Positions 43,340 through 52,362 of a stretch of 64,000 nt of DNA are shown here, one piece after another. The stretch spans positions 1 to 64,000 of the forward strand of contig JADFZQ010000019.1 of NCBI GenBank assembly GCA_015232455.1, read 5' to 3'. Made by a program: the position numbers and the translations under genes. Numbering within the stretch: the first letter of the stretch is position 1; each line of letters opens with the position of its first letter. Source of the stretch: Desulfamplus sp. (GTDB lineage: Bacteria > Desulfobacterota > Desulfobacteria > Desulfobacterales > Desulfobacteraceae). Under the pieces are notes generated by a model, which worked only from the letters and a program-made list of their open reading frames with translations, had not been told where the DNA came from and searched no databases.

Positions 43340-45334
43340 ATGAGATACTATTTAAAGGGTTTTGCCAATATCACAATTACGTTTATATTTGCATTAGTTG
43401 TTAGTTTGTCCTCTATTTCACTTAACGGTTGTAGTTATTTTAAATCTAAGTCAACTCAAGGCTCTATAACTAATGGTTATGAAAATCAGGGAGATACTAC
43501 CAATCAAGGTTCTGAAAAGCAGGGAAATAGAACTCAAGGCTCTAAAAAACAAGACGCTACAAACAAAGAAAAACCTAAAGTTGTAGATAAAGCAAAAGAT
43601 AAAAATGAGAAGGCAGATTATTCAAAAGATGCTTACTACCATTATATGGCATCAGAAAGATATAGACAAAAGGGAGATATGAAATCGGCAATTGATGCCA
43701 CTAAACAGGCAATTGCAACTGATCCTGACTCCATTTACCTTAAAAGAAATCTGATATTTCTCTATATTCTCAATAAAGATAATGACAATGCTATTAGAGC
43801 GGCTGAAGAATTTAATAAACAGCACCCTAATAGAGAGGAGATACTTGTTATCCTTGCAAAATTAAAACTTCAGTTAAATAGACTAAATGAAGCAAAAATT
43901 TTGTATGAGCAGATTTTAAAAATAAACCCTAAAAACCATGATGCCTATATTGTTCTCGGGAACATAAGCATAGAAAATAAAAGAACTGAAGAGGCTATAA
44001 AGCTATTTTCTACAATGGCAAAAGAGATTCCAGATTCATACAGTTCGCATTTTTTTCTTGGCAAAATTTATATGCAGAAAAAAGAGTTTCTTAAAGCAGA
44101 AAAAGAGTTTCTTAAAACAATTGAGTTAAATAACGAGCTTGTTGAGCCAAGATTTGAGCTGATTTCAATTTACAAAGCTCAATCAAATATAGAAAAAAGG
44201 GAGCAGGGCAAAGCTAAATCTCTTAAATCTCAAGGGCATAAAGATAGAGTTCAGATGCAGAAGAATAATAATGGGACTCCAAAGAGTAAGAATCAGAAAA
44301 TTGTAAATCTTTATGAAGAGATTTTGGAGTTAGATAAAACAAATATTAAAGCAACTATTGGTCTTCCTATCTATCTTTATAAAAATGGCGAAAAGTCAAA
44401 AGCATCTGAGATGCTTATTGATTTTGGTCAAAAGTATCAAAACAATGATGAAATTATGACAGCAATGGCAAAAGAGATTGTAGGAAGTGATAGCCAAGGT
44501 GATGCAGTGATTGTATTTACAGAGCTTCTCAAAGAGACAATTAACAGCTCTTCTGATAAATCGTCTATACACTACCTTGCAGGGCTAACCTTTGACGCTC
44601 TCAAAGATAGCAAAAGAGCAATATCTCACTTTATGAGGGTCTCCCCTAAATCAGAGCAGTATAAAAAATCAATATTTCATATTGCATATATTTACAATCA
44701 ATTGGGAGAAAATATTAAGGCTATTGAATTTTTAGAGTCCAAATTTAGCCAATTTCCAAAAGATGTTGAGTTAATAAGCTACCTTTCCGCATTTTATGAA
44801 GAGGAGAACCAAATTGACAAGGCATTCTCACTGATTAAACAGGGGCTTAAAGAGGCTCCTGATGATACAGAGCTTTTGTTTAGATCAGGAGTTATCCTTG
44901 ATAAAAAAGGCGATAAAGATGGAAGCATGGCTGCAATGAAAAAGGTGATTGAGCTTGAGCCAGAACATGCAAGTGCGTTGAACTATCTTGGATATACTTA
45001 TGCCGAGCTTGGAATAAATCTTGATGAAGCAGAGGAGCTTATTAAACGCTCATTGGCTATAAAACCAGATGATGGCTATATTACAGACAGCCTTGGTTGG
45101 GTATATTACAAAAAAGGTGATTACGATAGAGCTATCGATATTCTTGAAAAAGCAGTTAAACTCTCATCAGGAGACACTGTAATATTTGAGCATCTTGGAG
45201 ATGCCTATAGAGAAAAAAAGAGTTATTTAAAGGCTATTGAGGCTTACAAAAATGCTCTTTCTAAAAATAAAACCCCTGAAAATAAAGCTCTGCTTGAGAA
45301 AAAAATTTATGAAGTTGAAACTCTGATTAAATAG
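43340..45334 (+). CDS. TPR-repeat lipoprotein
   Basis: 664 residues. Lipoprotein signal with lipobox LNGC, about residue 31. Residues 40-95 form a Gln/Lys/Asn-rich linker with repeated NQGSEKQG/TQGSKKQ units. From about 95 on, at least ten TPR units follow (for example AIDATKQAIATDPDSIYLKRNL, EAIKLFSTMAKEIPDSYSSHF, DGSMAAMKKVIELEPEHASALN, EELIKRSLAIKPDDGYITDSL). A Gln/Lys-rich insertion sits around 285-310. An outer-membrane or periplasmic scaffold is likely. It precedes a second, DUF4292-type lipoprotein, a pairing familiar from delta-proteobacteria. Confidence 0.85.
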   Translation: MRYYLKGFANITITFIFALVVSLSSISLNGCSYFKSKSTQGSITNGYENQGDTTNQGSEKQGNRTQGSKKQDATNKEKPKVVDKAKDKNEKADYSKDAYYHYMASERYRQKGDMKSAIDATKQAIATDPDSIYLKRNLIFLYILNKDNDNAIRAAEEFNKQHPNREEILVILAKLKLQLNRLNEAKILYEQILKINPKNHDAYIVLGNISIENKRTEEAIKLFSTMAKEIPDSYSSHFFLGKIYMQKKEFLKAEKEFLKTIELNNELVEPRFELISIYKAQSNIEKREQGKAKSLKSQGHKDRVQMQKNNNGTPKSKNQKIVNLYEEILELDKTNIKATIGLPIYLYKNGEKSKASEMLIDFGQKYQNNDEIMTAMAKEIVGSDSQGDAVIVFTELLKETINSSSDKSSIHYLAGLTFDALKDSKRAISHFMRVSPKSEQYKKSIFHIAYIYNQLGENIKAIEFLESKFSQFPKDVELISYLSAFYEEENQIDKAFSLIKQGLKEAPDDTELLFRSGVILDKKGDKDGSMAAMKKVIELEPEHASALNYLGYTYAELGINLDEAEELIKRSLAIKPDDGYITDSLGWVYYKKGDYDRAIDILEKAVKLSSGDTVIFEHLGDAYREKKSYLKAIEAYKNALSKNKTPENKALLEKKIYEVETLIK

Positions 45335-45339
45335 AACTT

Positions 45340-45367
45340 AAGGTTTTCAAGAGTTGAAACTTTTTTT
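45340..45367 (+). terminator. Probable terminator after the TPR gene
   Basis: AAGGTTTTCAA and TTGAAACTT can pair, with two bulged bases and a short GAG loop, and lead into seven T. It lies five bases after the TPR stop codon. Confidence 0.5.
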
Positions 45368-45456
45368 AGATGATTGTCAAATCTGTGGATAGATTTTTCA
45401 AATTTAAAAATTGCTGGATAAAATTTTTTGGATTAATTTAGATTTAAGATGAATAG

Positions 45457-46308
45457 ATGAAAATAGCTAATAATATTATAATGTTGTCTCTGGTAATCTC
45501 TATTGCGGGCTGCTCTATTAAAGCTCCATACTATATAGGTGGAGAGTATAACGAGGCTCTTAATATACTCAAAAAAATAGAGAGCATAAACAAAGATATA
45601 AAAACATCTAAAGGAACGGGTTGGATAACAATAACAGATATAGCATTATCAGACGCAGATATAAACAGATTAAGCAATAATAACAAAACAGAGCCAAATA
45701 TTGATAAACAGAGAGTAATTAAACAAAAATCAAAAAAATTTAGAATGGCTTGGATAGCCTCGTTTCCTGATAAGATTCGTCTTACACTTTTAAGTTCTGG
45801 ACACCCTGTTGAGACTATACTTGCAGATGGCGATTCAGTTACCTTTATATCTCACACAGGAAGACATAAAACAAAAAAAATAAGCTCGGCAAATCCATCT
45901 TTAAAAGAGGTTGTCTCAATTCCCGTAACCATACAAGACATTCTCTCAATTTTTGCAGGCAGAACCCCAATCGGCAAATTTGACACTGCTGAGATTGCTC
46001 AAATTACATACTCTTCTGAATTAACTGATACTATGTTGATGCTAAAGAGAAGGTGGAATGGTCAATCCCAGAATATTGTTTTAAGTGCGGATCATAAGGT
46101 TTCAAGTTTCTCACTTATGAACCAAAATCGTAAATTGATTCACAGTGTATTTAACGAGCAATTTAAAGTATTTGATTCGTTTTCAATACCTGTAAATGTA
46201 AAAATAAGAGATGGTGATGGCAGATTGATAGATTTTGAGATAAATAACTATCAACCTAATATAGATGTTAAGGCTAATACGTTTATTTTAAAAGAGTCAT
46301 CAGACTAA
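45457..46308 (+). CDS. DUF4292-type (LolB-like) lipoprotein
   Basis: 283 residues with lipobox IAGC, Cys at about 19. The remaining chain has the strand-rich layout of LolA/LolB-like lipid-binding folds: GTGWITI, FRMAWIASFPDKIRLTLLSSG, VTFISHTGRHKTKKIS, FDTAEIAQITYSS. The DUF4292 assignment rests on this order and on the adjacent TPR lipoprotein. Short Lys/Asn-rich hydrophilic stretch at about 70-95. It probably works in lipoprotein or lipid handling between the membranes. The ATG has no strong ribosome site. Confidence 0.72.
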   Translation: MKIANNIIMLSLVISIAGCSIKAPYYIGGEYNEALNILKKIESINKDIKTSKGTGWITITDIALSDADINRLSNNNKTEPNIDKQRVIKQKSKKFRMAWIASFPDKIRLTLLSSGHPVETILADGDSVTFISHTGRHKTKKISSANPSLKEVVSIPVTIQDILSIFAGRTPIGKFDTAEIAQITYSSELTDTMLMLKRRWNGQSQNIVLSADHKVSSFSLMNQNRKLIHSVFNEQFKVFDSFSIPVNVKIRDGDGRLIDFEINNYQPNIDVKANTFILKESSD

Positions 46309-46378
46309 TAAGTCTTAGGTCGCATTGTTCTTGATAACTGCCACTATTGAGTGTTTAATTTAGAATAATCTAATTGTG

Positions 46379-46407
46379 TTGACATAATTGAGATAATGCT
46401 CATTATC
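46379..46407 (+). promoter_or_regulatory. Possible sigma-70 promoter before mrp
   Basis: TTGACA (46379-46384) is a perfect -35 box; a weak CATTAT or ATTATC lies 16-17 bases later. The ORF starts about 60-130 bases downstream. Only the -35 is convincing. Confidence 0.35.
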
Positions 46408-46535
46408 CAGAAGGTAATTAGCTGATTAAATTAGATAATTACTTTGTAATTTTAACTGATTATTCTATGACATTAAGTTTTTGGAAGACCAGTAATTTTA
46501 ATAATATACAAACTACAGGAGCTAAAAAAAATATC

Positions 46536-47405
46536 ATGCTTTATGAAAGTGTTGATCAGGCAAAAAAGAAGGGTGGAGGCTGCCCATCTCAGAGTAAACA
46601 GGCAAATCAGCAAGAGGAACAGGAGAAGATGATTCAGGCATCTCTTGCCAAAATAAAACATAAAATTTTTGTGTTAAGCGGCAAAGGCGGCGTTGGAAAG
46701 AGTAGCGTATCTGCAAATCTTGCAGCAAGCCTTGCATTAAAAGGATTTAAGACTGGTCTTATGGATGTTGATCTTCATGGTCCGTCAATTGCTCAAATGA
46801 TGGGCATGACTCAACTGCTTGATGTATCTAAAAATAACCTTCTTCTGCCTCAAAGTATTGGAGAAAACCTAAAAGTTGTCTCTATTCAAGCGTTGATGCA
46901 AGATAAAGATCAGGCAATTATCTGGAGAGGTCCTGCTAAAACTGGCATGATTAAACAGTTTGTAGGATCGGTTGAGTGGGGTGATCTTGACTTTCTTATT
47001 ATTGACGCACCTCCCGGAACTGGTGATGAACCAATATCTGTTGTTCAGACTATTCCTGATGCAAAAGCTGTGATTGTAACCACACCACAAGAGGTTGCAC
47101 TTGCAGATGTCCGTAAATCAATATCGTTTTGTAGAACAGTAAAGATAGAGACCCTTGGAATCGTTGAAAACATGGGACCTTTTAAATGTCCCCACTGCAA
47201 CGAAGTTATCGAGCTTTTTAAAAGTGGTGGCGGAGAGGCAACTGCCAAGAACGAGGGGCTAAAATTCCTTGGCTCAATTCCATTTGACATGGCAGTTGTT
47301 AAATCTGGTGATGAGGGCGTTCCAATGATGATGAAAGATAAAAGTTCTAATTTTTCTAAAGCATTTGAGATTATTGTGGATAACATCACAAAACAGTTGA
47401 GTTAA
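46536..47405 (+). CDS. Mrp/NBP35 (ApbC) family Fe-S cluster carrier ATPase
   Basis: About 289 residues from the ATG at 46536, which has AGGAG 14 bases upstream; an ATG at 46467 adds 23 residues and has no ribosome site. P-loop SGKGGVGKSSVSANLA, MDVDLHGPSIAQM, IDAPPGTGDEP (the family motif) and the CxxC pair in FKCPHCNEV, which binds the bridging cluster, are all present. The N-terminal GGGCPSQ keeps one Cys of the Nbp35-type region. Acts in Fe-S cluster transfer, as expected in a cell full of Fe-S proteins. Confidence 0.9.
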   Translation: MLYESVDQAKKKGGGCPSQSKQANQQEEQEKMIQASLAKIKHKIFVLSGKGGVGKSSVSANLAASLALKGFKTGLMDVDLHGPSIAQMMGMTQLLDVSKNNLLLPQSIGENLKVVSIQALMQDKDQAIIWRGPAKTGMIKQFVGSVEWGDLDFLIIDAPPGTGDEPISVVQTIPDAKAVIVTTPQEVALADVRKSISFCRTVKIETLGIVENMGPFKCPHCNEVIELFKSGGGEATAKNEGLKFLGSIPFDMAVVKSGDEGVPMMMKDKSSNFSKAFEIIVDNITKQLS

Positions 47406-47462
47406 ACCTATATATTGATTTTGAAAAAGTATTCTTTACATATAATTTGAACTGTCTTCTTT

Positions 47463-47612
47463 AACTGCGTTTTTATAAATATACTGTAATTGGTCTAATT
47501 TTGAGGTTTTCTAAATAAAGCCTCAGTTTATAACCGCTCAAAGTATAGTTAAAACAGGCTATAGCAATCTCTTAGCCCAACAATGTCTTAGCCTGAATTT
47601 AGAAACGCAGTT
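47463..47612. repeat. 150-bp nested inverted-repeat region before tmcD
   Basis: AACTGCGTTT (47463-47472) and AAACGCAGTT (47603-47612) are inverted arms. Between them lie a GAGGTTTT / AAAGCCTC hairpin (47503-47524) and a GGCTA / TAGCC pair. No ORF or promoter is recognised in the 298-base gap otherwise. It could be a MITE-like unit or a complex leader for the tmc operon. Confidence 0.5.
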
Positions 47613-47703
47613 TTTATACGTTTAGAGTATATAGAAAATTATTTTTTTCAAGATACCAAATAACATATCGTTAAACGAATAACCTTAGTTTATGGAGGGT
47701 ATT

Positions 47704-48993
47704 ATGAACCATTATGATAAGTGGGACTGGGATATTGGCAAGAAAGAGGTGGCTGACTTAGGTAAGTGGAGAGATAAATTCCAATATATTGAGGAGCTTC
47801 GTGTCAGCCATGATGGTGAAAAAGTTGCTGCAATCGTTAAAAATGAAGATATGGAATTTACGGTCTGTGTTCAAAGCCAAGTCAATGAGCCTGAAACGTG
47901 GGAAAACAGTTACGACAAAGTGTGGAATTTAAAATTTGGTCCTGACGACCGACTCTCAGCATTAGTATCTGACACTGGAGAATGGACAGTCTCTACAGAT
48001 GACGAAACATGGGAAAACGGGTATGACTTTATCTGGAATATGAAATTTAACTCTAACGGGAATATAGCTGTATCTGCTCAAAAAGAGCTTTCATACTCTG
48101 TTGTGAACAATGACACACCTTGGCAAAATGAGTTCTCAAGGCTTACTGATATGGTTATAAGCCCAGATGGAGAGAAAACCGCTGCTGTTGTTGAATCTGT
48201 CCCTGTTCTTGAAAGCGAAATTTTTAAATTTAGACAAGGATGTTACTCAATAGCAGTAAATGGAGAGACATGGGATAAAAATTTTATGAATGTTTGGAAT
48301 CCCTATTTTTCTGACGATTCAAACCATATTGCAGCATCAGTTAGAACCTCATATTACGACTACTACATTGCAGTTAATGGTAAAACATGGGATAAATCGT
48401 TCTCTTCAGTTTGGGAACCTCGTTTTTCTCCTTCTTTAACATTAAATGGGACAAATTCTAATACATACTCAATCACCGCACCAGTTAAGAAAGGTGGAAA
48501 ATGGTTTTTAGCAAAAGATGGTGAAATTTTTTGGGAACGCCCATATTTTCAGCTTTGGCAGCATCTTTACTCTCCTGATGGAAAAAAAATTGCAGCAATT
48601 GTTGCTCCTGAATTTGGAAAATGGACTATTGCTCTTGATAACACGCCTTGGGATATAACCTTTTCTGACTATCTTTCTGATCCTCTATTTAGCCCTGACG
48701 GAAATAAGTTTGCCTGCATTTTTAAAGATAATGGTAAATGGGGGGTAGCTATTGATGGTAAAGCGTGGGATTGCCTATTTGATATGGCCTGGCAACCAAC
48801 CTTCAGCAACGATGGCTCTCATCTTGCTGTTAAATTTAAAAAAGATGGTTTTTATTATATTGCACTTAATGGCAATATAGTTGACGAAAAATATGACGAT
48901 CTGGCAAATCCTATATTTAGTTCTGACAACTCAAGTATTCTTTTAAAAGGGTTGCAGGGAAGTTCATATAATAGAAAAGTTATCAAAATATAG
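47704..48993 (+). CDS. tmcD: Tmc complex subunit TmcD (Trp-rich, beta-propeller-like)
   Basis: About 429 residues. TmcD is the tryptophan-rich subunit of the transmembrane complex of sulfate reducers. Here about eight repeats of roughly 45 residues share the pattern W(E/D)N-Y--VWN-KF--DG--(I/V)A (WENSYDKVWNLKFGPDDRL, WENGYDFIWNMKFNSNGNI, WDKNFMNVWNPYFSDDSNHI, WDKSFSSVWEPRFSPS), which suggests a beta-propeller. No signal peptide, so it faces the cytoplasm. I chose the ATG at 47704, which has GGAGGGT upstream; an ATG at 47692 overlaps that site. It opens the operon here, whereas in Desulfovibrio it is the last gene. Confidence 0.85.
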   Translation: MNHYDKWDWDIGKKEVADLGKWRDKFQYIEELRVSHDGEKVAAIVKNEDMEFTVCVQSQVNEPETWENSYDKVWNLKFGPDDRLSALVSDTGEWTVSTDDETWENGYDFIWNMKFNSNGNIAVSAQKELSYSVVNNDTPWQNEFSRLTDMVISPDGEKTAAVVESVPVLESEIFKFRQGCYSIAVNGETWDKNFMNVWNPYFSDDSNHIAASVRTSYYDYYIAVNGKTWDKSFSSVWEPRFSPSLTLNGTNSNTYSITAPVKKGGKWFLAKDGEIFWERPYFQLWQHLYSPDGKKIAAIVAPEFGKWTIALDNTPWDITFSDYLSDPLFSPDGNKFACIFKDNGKWGVAIDGKAWDCLFDMAWQPTFSNDGSHLAVKFKKDGFYYIALNGNIVDEKYDDLANPIFSSDNSSILLKGLQGSSYNRKVIKI

Positions 48994-49153
48994 ATAACTT
49001 ATAATTTGTCCTACTGTAAAACTATAATTGAAACCTTGATTTTATTGGGTAGAAATTGAGTTTTGCAAGAAACCTATGTTGCTAATAATTATTACTACCA
49101 CCCAAACTATCAAGCCTATAAAAAAAATTAGAATAAAATAGGAGCATTAAACT

Positions 49154-49813
49154 ATGCACGATTTTTACTATTTTGCTACAGGACCATTTGCATGGATTGC
49201 TTTTTTGGTCTTTATTGGCGGAAGTATCTGGCGTTTTCGTTCGCTTTTGGAGCTTGCAAAGAGAAAAGATAGCATTGTATTTGAATACATGGATACTAAA
49301 TTTGCCTTACGCTCTATTGTCCATTGGCTAATACCCTTTGGCAGCAGAAGTATGAAGATAAACCCTACAATGACTGTTGTAACCTTTTTATTTCATATCT
49401 GCATTTTTCTAACTCCCCTGTTTGTCTTTGGTCATGTAATCCTTTGGAAGGAGAACTTCAATATCAGTTGGTTTACACTTCCTAACGCTGTTGCTGATCT
49501 TATGACTTTTATTGTTATTGCCTCTTGTATCTTCTTTTTATGGAGAAGGATTAAGCTTCCTGATGTTAAATATCTGACAACCCCCTTAGATTTTATTATT
49601 CTATTTATAGTTGCAGCACCTTTTATTACTGGATTTTGGGTCTATCATCAATTTTCGGGTTTTGCTGTTATGACCATTATCCACATCATTTCAGGCGAAA
49701 TAATGTTAATGGCAATTCCATTCACAAAGCTATTTCACATGTTTCTGTTTCCGTTTACACGAGGATATATTGGCTCTGAATTTGGCGGTGTTCGTATGGC
49801 AAAAGATTGGTAA
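49154..49813 (+). CDS. tmcC: Tmc complex subunit TmcC (membrane cytochrome b-like)
   Basis: 219 residues with about five membrane helices (YYFATGPFAWIAFLVFIGGS, and around 72-95, 110-132, 144-165, 172-195). It is of the HmcE/DsrM/NarI-like type, binding heme b through His residues such as those in LFHICIFLTPLFVFGHVILW and IIHIISGEIMLM. The ATG has AGGAG nine bases upstream. It carries electrons between the periplasmic cytochrome TmcA and the cytoplasmic Fe-S subunit TmcB, in contact with the quinone pool. Confidence 0.88.
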   Translation: MHDFYYFATGPFAWIAFLVFIGGSIWRFRSLLELAKRKDSIVFEYMDTKFALRSIVHWLIPFGSRSMKINPTMTVVTFLFHICIFLTPLFVFGHVILWKENFNISWFTLPNAVADLMTFIVIASCIFFLWRRIKLPDVKYLTTPLDFIILFIVAAPFITGFWVYHQFSGFAVMTIIHIISGEIMLMAIPFTKLFHMFLFPFTRGYIGSEFGGVRMAKDW

Positions 49814-49860
49814 AAAATTAAAATGAAAATTATTTTCATATAAACGATAAAGAGGGTTAC

Positions 49861-51210
49861 ATGAGCGAATCCAAATTAACCACTGATAAAAAGAGCGATG
49901 TAAAAAAGATAGAAGATCAAGGGATTTTAAAGGGCTTAGAGCAACTTACCCCTGAAAAAATTGAAAGCGTAATTAATCAGGTTATAAATGACGAAACTGG
50001 TGCAAGACTTAAAGTTTATGTTGATACCTGTGTTCACTGTGGAATGTGTAGCAAAGGGTGTCATTTTTTTCTTTCTCTTAACGATCCTAAATTCTCTCCA
50101 GCAGGTAAGGTTAAGCAGACTCTTTGGGAGATATTGCGAAAAAAGGGCAAAGTCTCACCTGAATTTATAAAAGATGCTGCTACAGTTGCCTATACTCAAT
50201 GCAATCTTTGCAAAAGATGTGCTATGTATTGTCCGTTTGGGCTTGATGTAGCTTACGTCATGTCAGTTATGAGAAGAATCTGCCATAAACTTGGAGTGGT
50301 GCCGTTATACATTCAAGATACAGCTCACAGCCATTCAGCAACTATGAACCAGATGTGGGTAAAAGATGATGAATGGGTTGATACGTTAATGTGGCAGGAA
50401 GAAGAGGCACAAGAGGCAATTGAGAATTTAAGGATTCCATTAGATAAAGAGGGAGCTGATATTTTCTATTCTGTAATAGGTCCTGAGCCAAAATTTAGAG
50501 CCCAGCTTATATTTCAAGCAGCAGTAATTATGAATGCAGCAAACGAAAATTGGACAATGCCATCAATGCCGGGTTGGGATAACAGCGATATGTGTATGTT
50601 TACAGGCGACTATGAGATGATGGAACGCCTTAAAAGACGGCATTTTGAATCAGCATTAAATCTAAGAGCAAAGAGAATTGTCATGGGAGAGTGTGGTCAT
50701 GCTTTTCGTTCTGTTTATGATGTTGGAAATCGTGCTTTAGGTTGGAAAATGCCGCCAATCGAAGTTGTTCATGCAATTGAGTATTACAATGAGCTGTTTG
50801 AACAAAATAAAATAAAAATTAAGAAGAAATTTGACAGACCAGTAACTTTGCACGATCCATGTAATATTGTAAGAGGCAGAGGTCTTCACGAGATGGCAAG
50901 AAATATAGTCAAAGCCACCTGTTCTGAATTTATTGAGATGACCCCAAACAGAGAGCATAACTACTGTTGCAGTGCTGGCGGCGGAGTTATTAACTGTGGA
51001 CCTCCTTTTAAAAATGCAAGGGTAGAAAGTGGTAAAGCAAAGGCTAAACAGCTTTTTGCAGCAAAGGCAAAAGGGGCAGAAGTTGTTATCGCACCATGCC
51101 ATAACTGTCATGGTGGTCTTGAAGATATTATCCACCACTATGGAGTTGACATGGAACTTAAATTTTTTGGCGATATTATTTACGAAATCCTTGAACTGCC
51201 TGAATCATAG
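49861..51210 (+). CDS. tmcB: Tmc complex subunit TmcB (CCG/4Fe-4S protein)
   Basis: 449 residues, HmcF/DsrK-like. Two 4Fe-4S sites (CVHCGMCSKGCHFF and CNLCKRCAMYCP, about residues 57-127) precede a catalytic CCG region with HDPCNIVRG, YCCSAGGG and APCHNCHGG. Cytoplasmic, and thought to reduce a thiol or disulfide partner such as DsrC. The ATG follows AAGAGGG. The pocket cysteines look intact. It lies between the membrane subunit and tmcA, completing the complex. Confidence 0.9.
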   Translation: MSESKLTTDKKSDVKKIEDQGILKGLEQLTPEKIESVINQVINDETGARLKVYVDTCVHCGMCSKGCHFFLSLNDPKFSPAGKVKQTLWEILRKKGKVSPEFIKDAATVAYTQCNLCKRCAMYCPFGLDVAYVMSVMRRICHKLGVVPLYIQDTAHSHSATMNQMWVKDDEWVDTLMWQEEEAQEAIENLRIPLDKEGADIFYSVIGPEPKFRAQLIFQAAVIMNAANENWTMPSMPGWDNSDMCMFTGDYEMMERLKRRHFESALNLRAKRIVMGECGHAFRSVYDVGNRALGWKMPPIEVVHAIEYYNELFEQNKIKIKKKFDRPVTLHDPCNIVRGRGLHEMARNIVKATCSEFIEMTPNREHNYCCSAGGGVINCGPPFKNARVESGKAKAKQLFAAKAKGAEVVIAPCHNCHGGLEDIIHHYGVDMELKFFGDIIYEILELPES

Positions 51211-51226
51211 AGGAGATAAGAACATC

Positions 51227-51706
51227 ATGAACAAATATATATATATTACTATTATGCCTTCAATTGCCATAGCCATAATATCTATTTCATTAATATCGGT
51301 TTCTATTCCAGCAAAATCTTACGCTAACGACTGCTTTACTATTAATGGCGAAACTATTGACGCAAACACAAACACAAGACCCTTTGTATGTTTTCAGCAC
51401 GATGCCCACAATGAAAAAGCAGCTCTTGAGAATTGCGATAGATGTCACCATGTATATGATAAAGATGAGAAACTTATTCAAGGTGAATCTTCTGAAGATA
51501 AATCATGCTCAGAGTGTCATGCTGGCAATTCTGGCTCAACAAATTCAGATGGCTCATCATCAACCGCAGCAGGTTCATTAGCAAATTCAGGAAGTTCAAA
51601 CAGCCTAAATATCGATCTTGCTGCAAAATACCATAAACTGTGCAGAGATTGTCATCTTGAAAATGAAAAGGGACCAGTCGTTTGTGGGGAATGCCACAAA
51701 AAATAG
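51227..51706 (+). CDS. tmcA: Tmc complex subunit TmcA (type II tetraheme cytochrome c3)
   Basis: 159 residues. Signal peptide to about 30 (AKSYAND). Four CxxCH heme sites (CDRCH, CSECH, CRDCH, CGECH) and extra axial His residues (FQHDAHN, KYHKLC). Periplasmic electron acceptor from hydrogenase or formate dehydrogenase via type I cytochrome c3. I chose the ATG at 51227, with AGGAG at 51211; the frame is open much further back inside tmcB. Between heme sites 2 and 3 sits a Gly/Ser-rich stretch of about 35 residues (SGSTNSDGSSSTAAGSLANS) that is unusual for this small cytochrome. Confidence 0.92.
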   Translation: MNKYIYITIMPSIAIAIISISLISVSIPAKSYANDCFTINGETIDANTNTRPFVCFQHDAHNEKAALENCDRCHHVYDKDEKLIQGESSEDKSCSECHAGNSGSTNSDGSSSTAAGSLANSGSSNSLNIDLAAKYHKLCRDCHLENEKGPVVCGECHKK

Positions 51707-51843
51707 AAACTTGGATTATCTTAAAACAGAAATAGATTTAACTTTCTATTGTATATTTCACACTCAATTTAGTAACAATTAACAATTATTAACAAAGCCT
51801 ATATAAATATTTTGTAATATCAAGAGAGTAGGAGAAAAAAATA

Positions 51844-52197
51844 ATGGCAAAAAAGATACTAGTTGTTGATGATGACCCAGCAATCGTAAGATACCTTGTA
51901 AATATATTTAATGATAATGGTTATGAAACATGCACAGCAAGTGATGGTGCTGAAGCATTTGAAGTTCTAAAACAAGAGACTCCAGACTTAATTACCTTAG
52001 ATATTGAGATGAAAGGAGAGTGGGGTCCAAAATTTTTCAGAAGATTTACTAAAAATAAAGAGTGGAAAGAGATACCTGTAATTGTTATCAGTGGAATGGC
52101 AAGCAGACATCTATCAATTGAGAAAGCTATAACATGGCTTCCTAAACCATTTGATCCTGAAAAACTAATTGGAATTGTTAAAAATACGATTGGTTAA
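51844..52197 (+). CDS. Single-domain (DivK-like) response regulator
   Basis: 117 residues, receiver only. KILVVDDDPA, phospho-Asp at about 53 (ITLDIEMKGEWG), VISGM and the conserved Lys in WLPKPFDPE. The extra GEWGPKFFRRF after the Asp is typical of a subset found near tmc in Desulfovibrio, where a similar DivK-like regulator sits beside the operon. That recurrence supports a link between Tmc and phosphorelay control. The ATG has AGTAGGAG upstream. It could be the phosphate acceptor of the kinase at 52363. Confidence 0.88.
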   Translation: MAKKILVVDDDPAIVRYLVNIFNDNGYETCTASDGAEAFEVLKQETPDLITLDIEMKGEWGPKFFRRFTKNKEWKEIPVIVISGMASRHLSIEKAITWLPKPFDPEKLIGIVKNTIG

Positions 52198-52204
52198 AAG
52201 TAAA

Positions 52205-52309
52205 GTCATTAACTTAAGTCATTAGTTGTCGAATGACGGGCAAGGAGAGTATCTAATTATCTTATAGGCTCTTATTCGACTTTTTCCATAACTATCTTAA
52301 GTTAATGAC
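52205..52309. repeat. 105-bp nested inverted repeat with following T tract
   Basis: GTCATTAACTTAAG (52205-52218) and CTTAAGTTAATGAC (52296-52309) are perfect 14-base arms. An inner pair GTCGAAT (52228-52234) and ATTCGAC (52274-52280) nests within, and eight T follow at 52311. It lies between the DivK-like and kinase genes and may be a mobile palindromic unit used as a terminator. Confidence 0.65.
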
Positions 52310-52362
52310 ATTTTTTTTAAACTGTTATGATTTTAGCTATAATCCAATTAATTAAGGATGTT

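Noticed and set aside
51029-51226. Extended N-terminus of the tetraheme cytochrome
   Set aside because: It overlaps tmcB in another frame; the ATG at 51227 gives a proper signal peptide and follows AGGAG.
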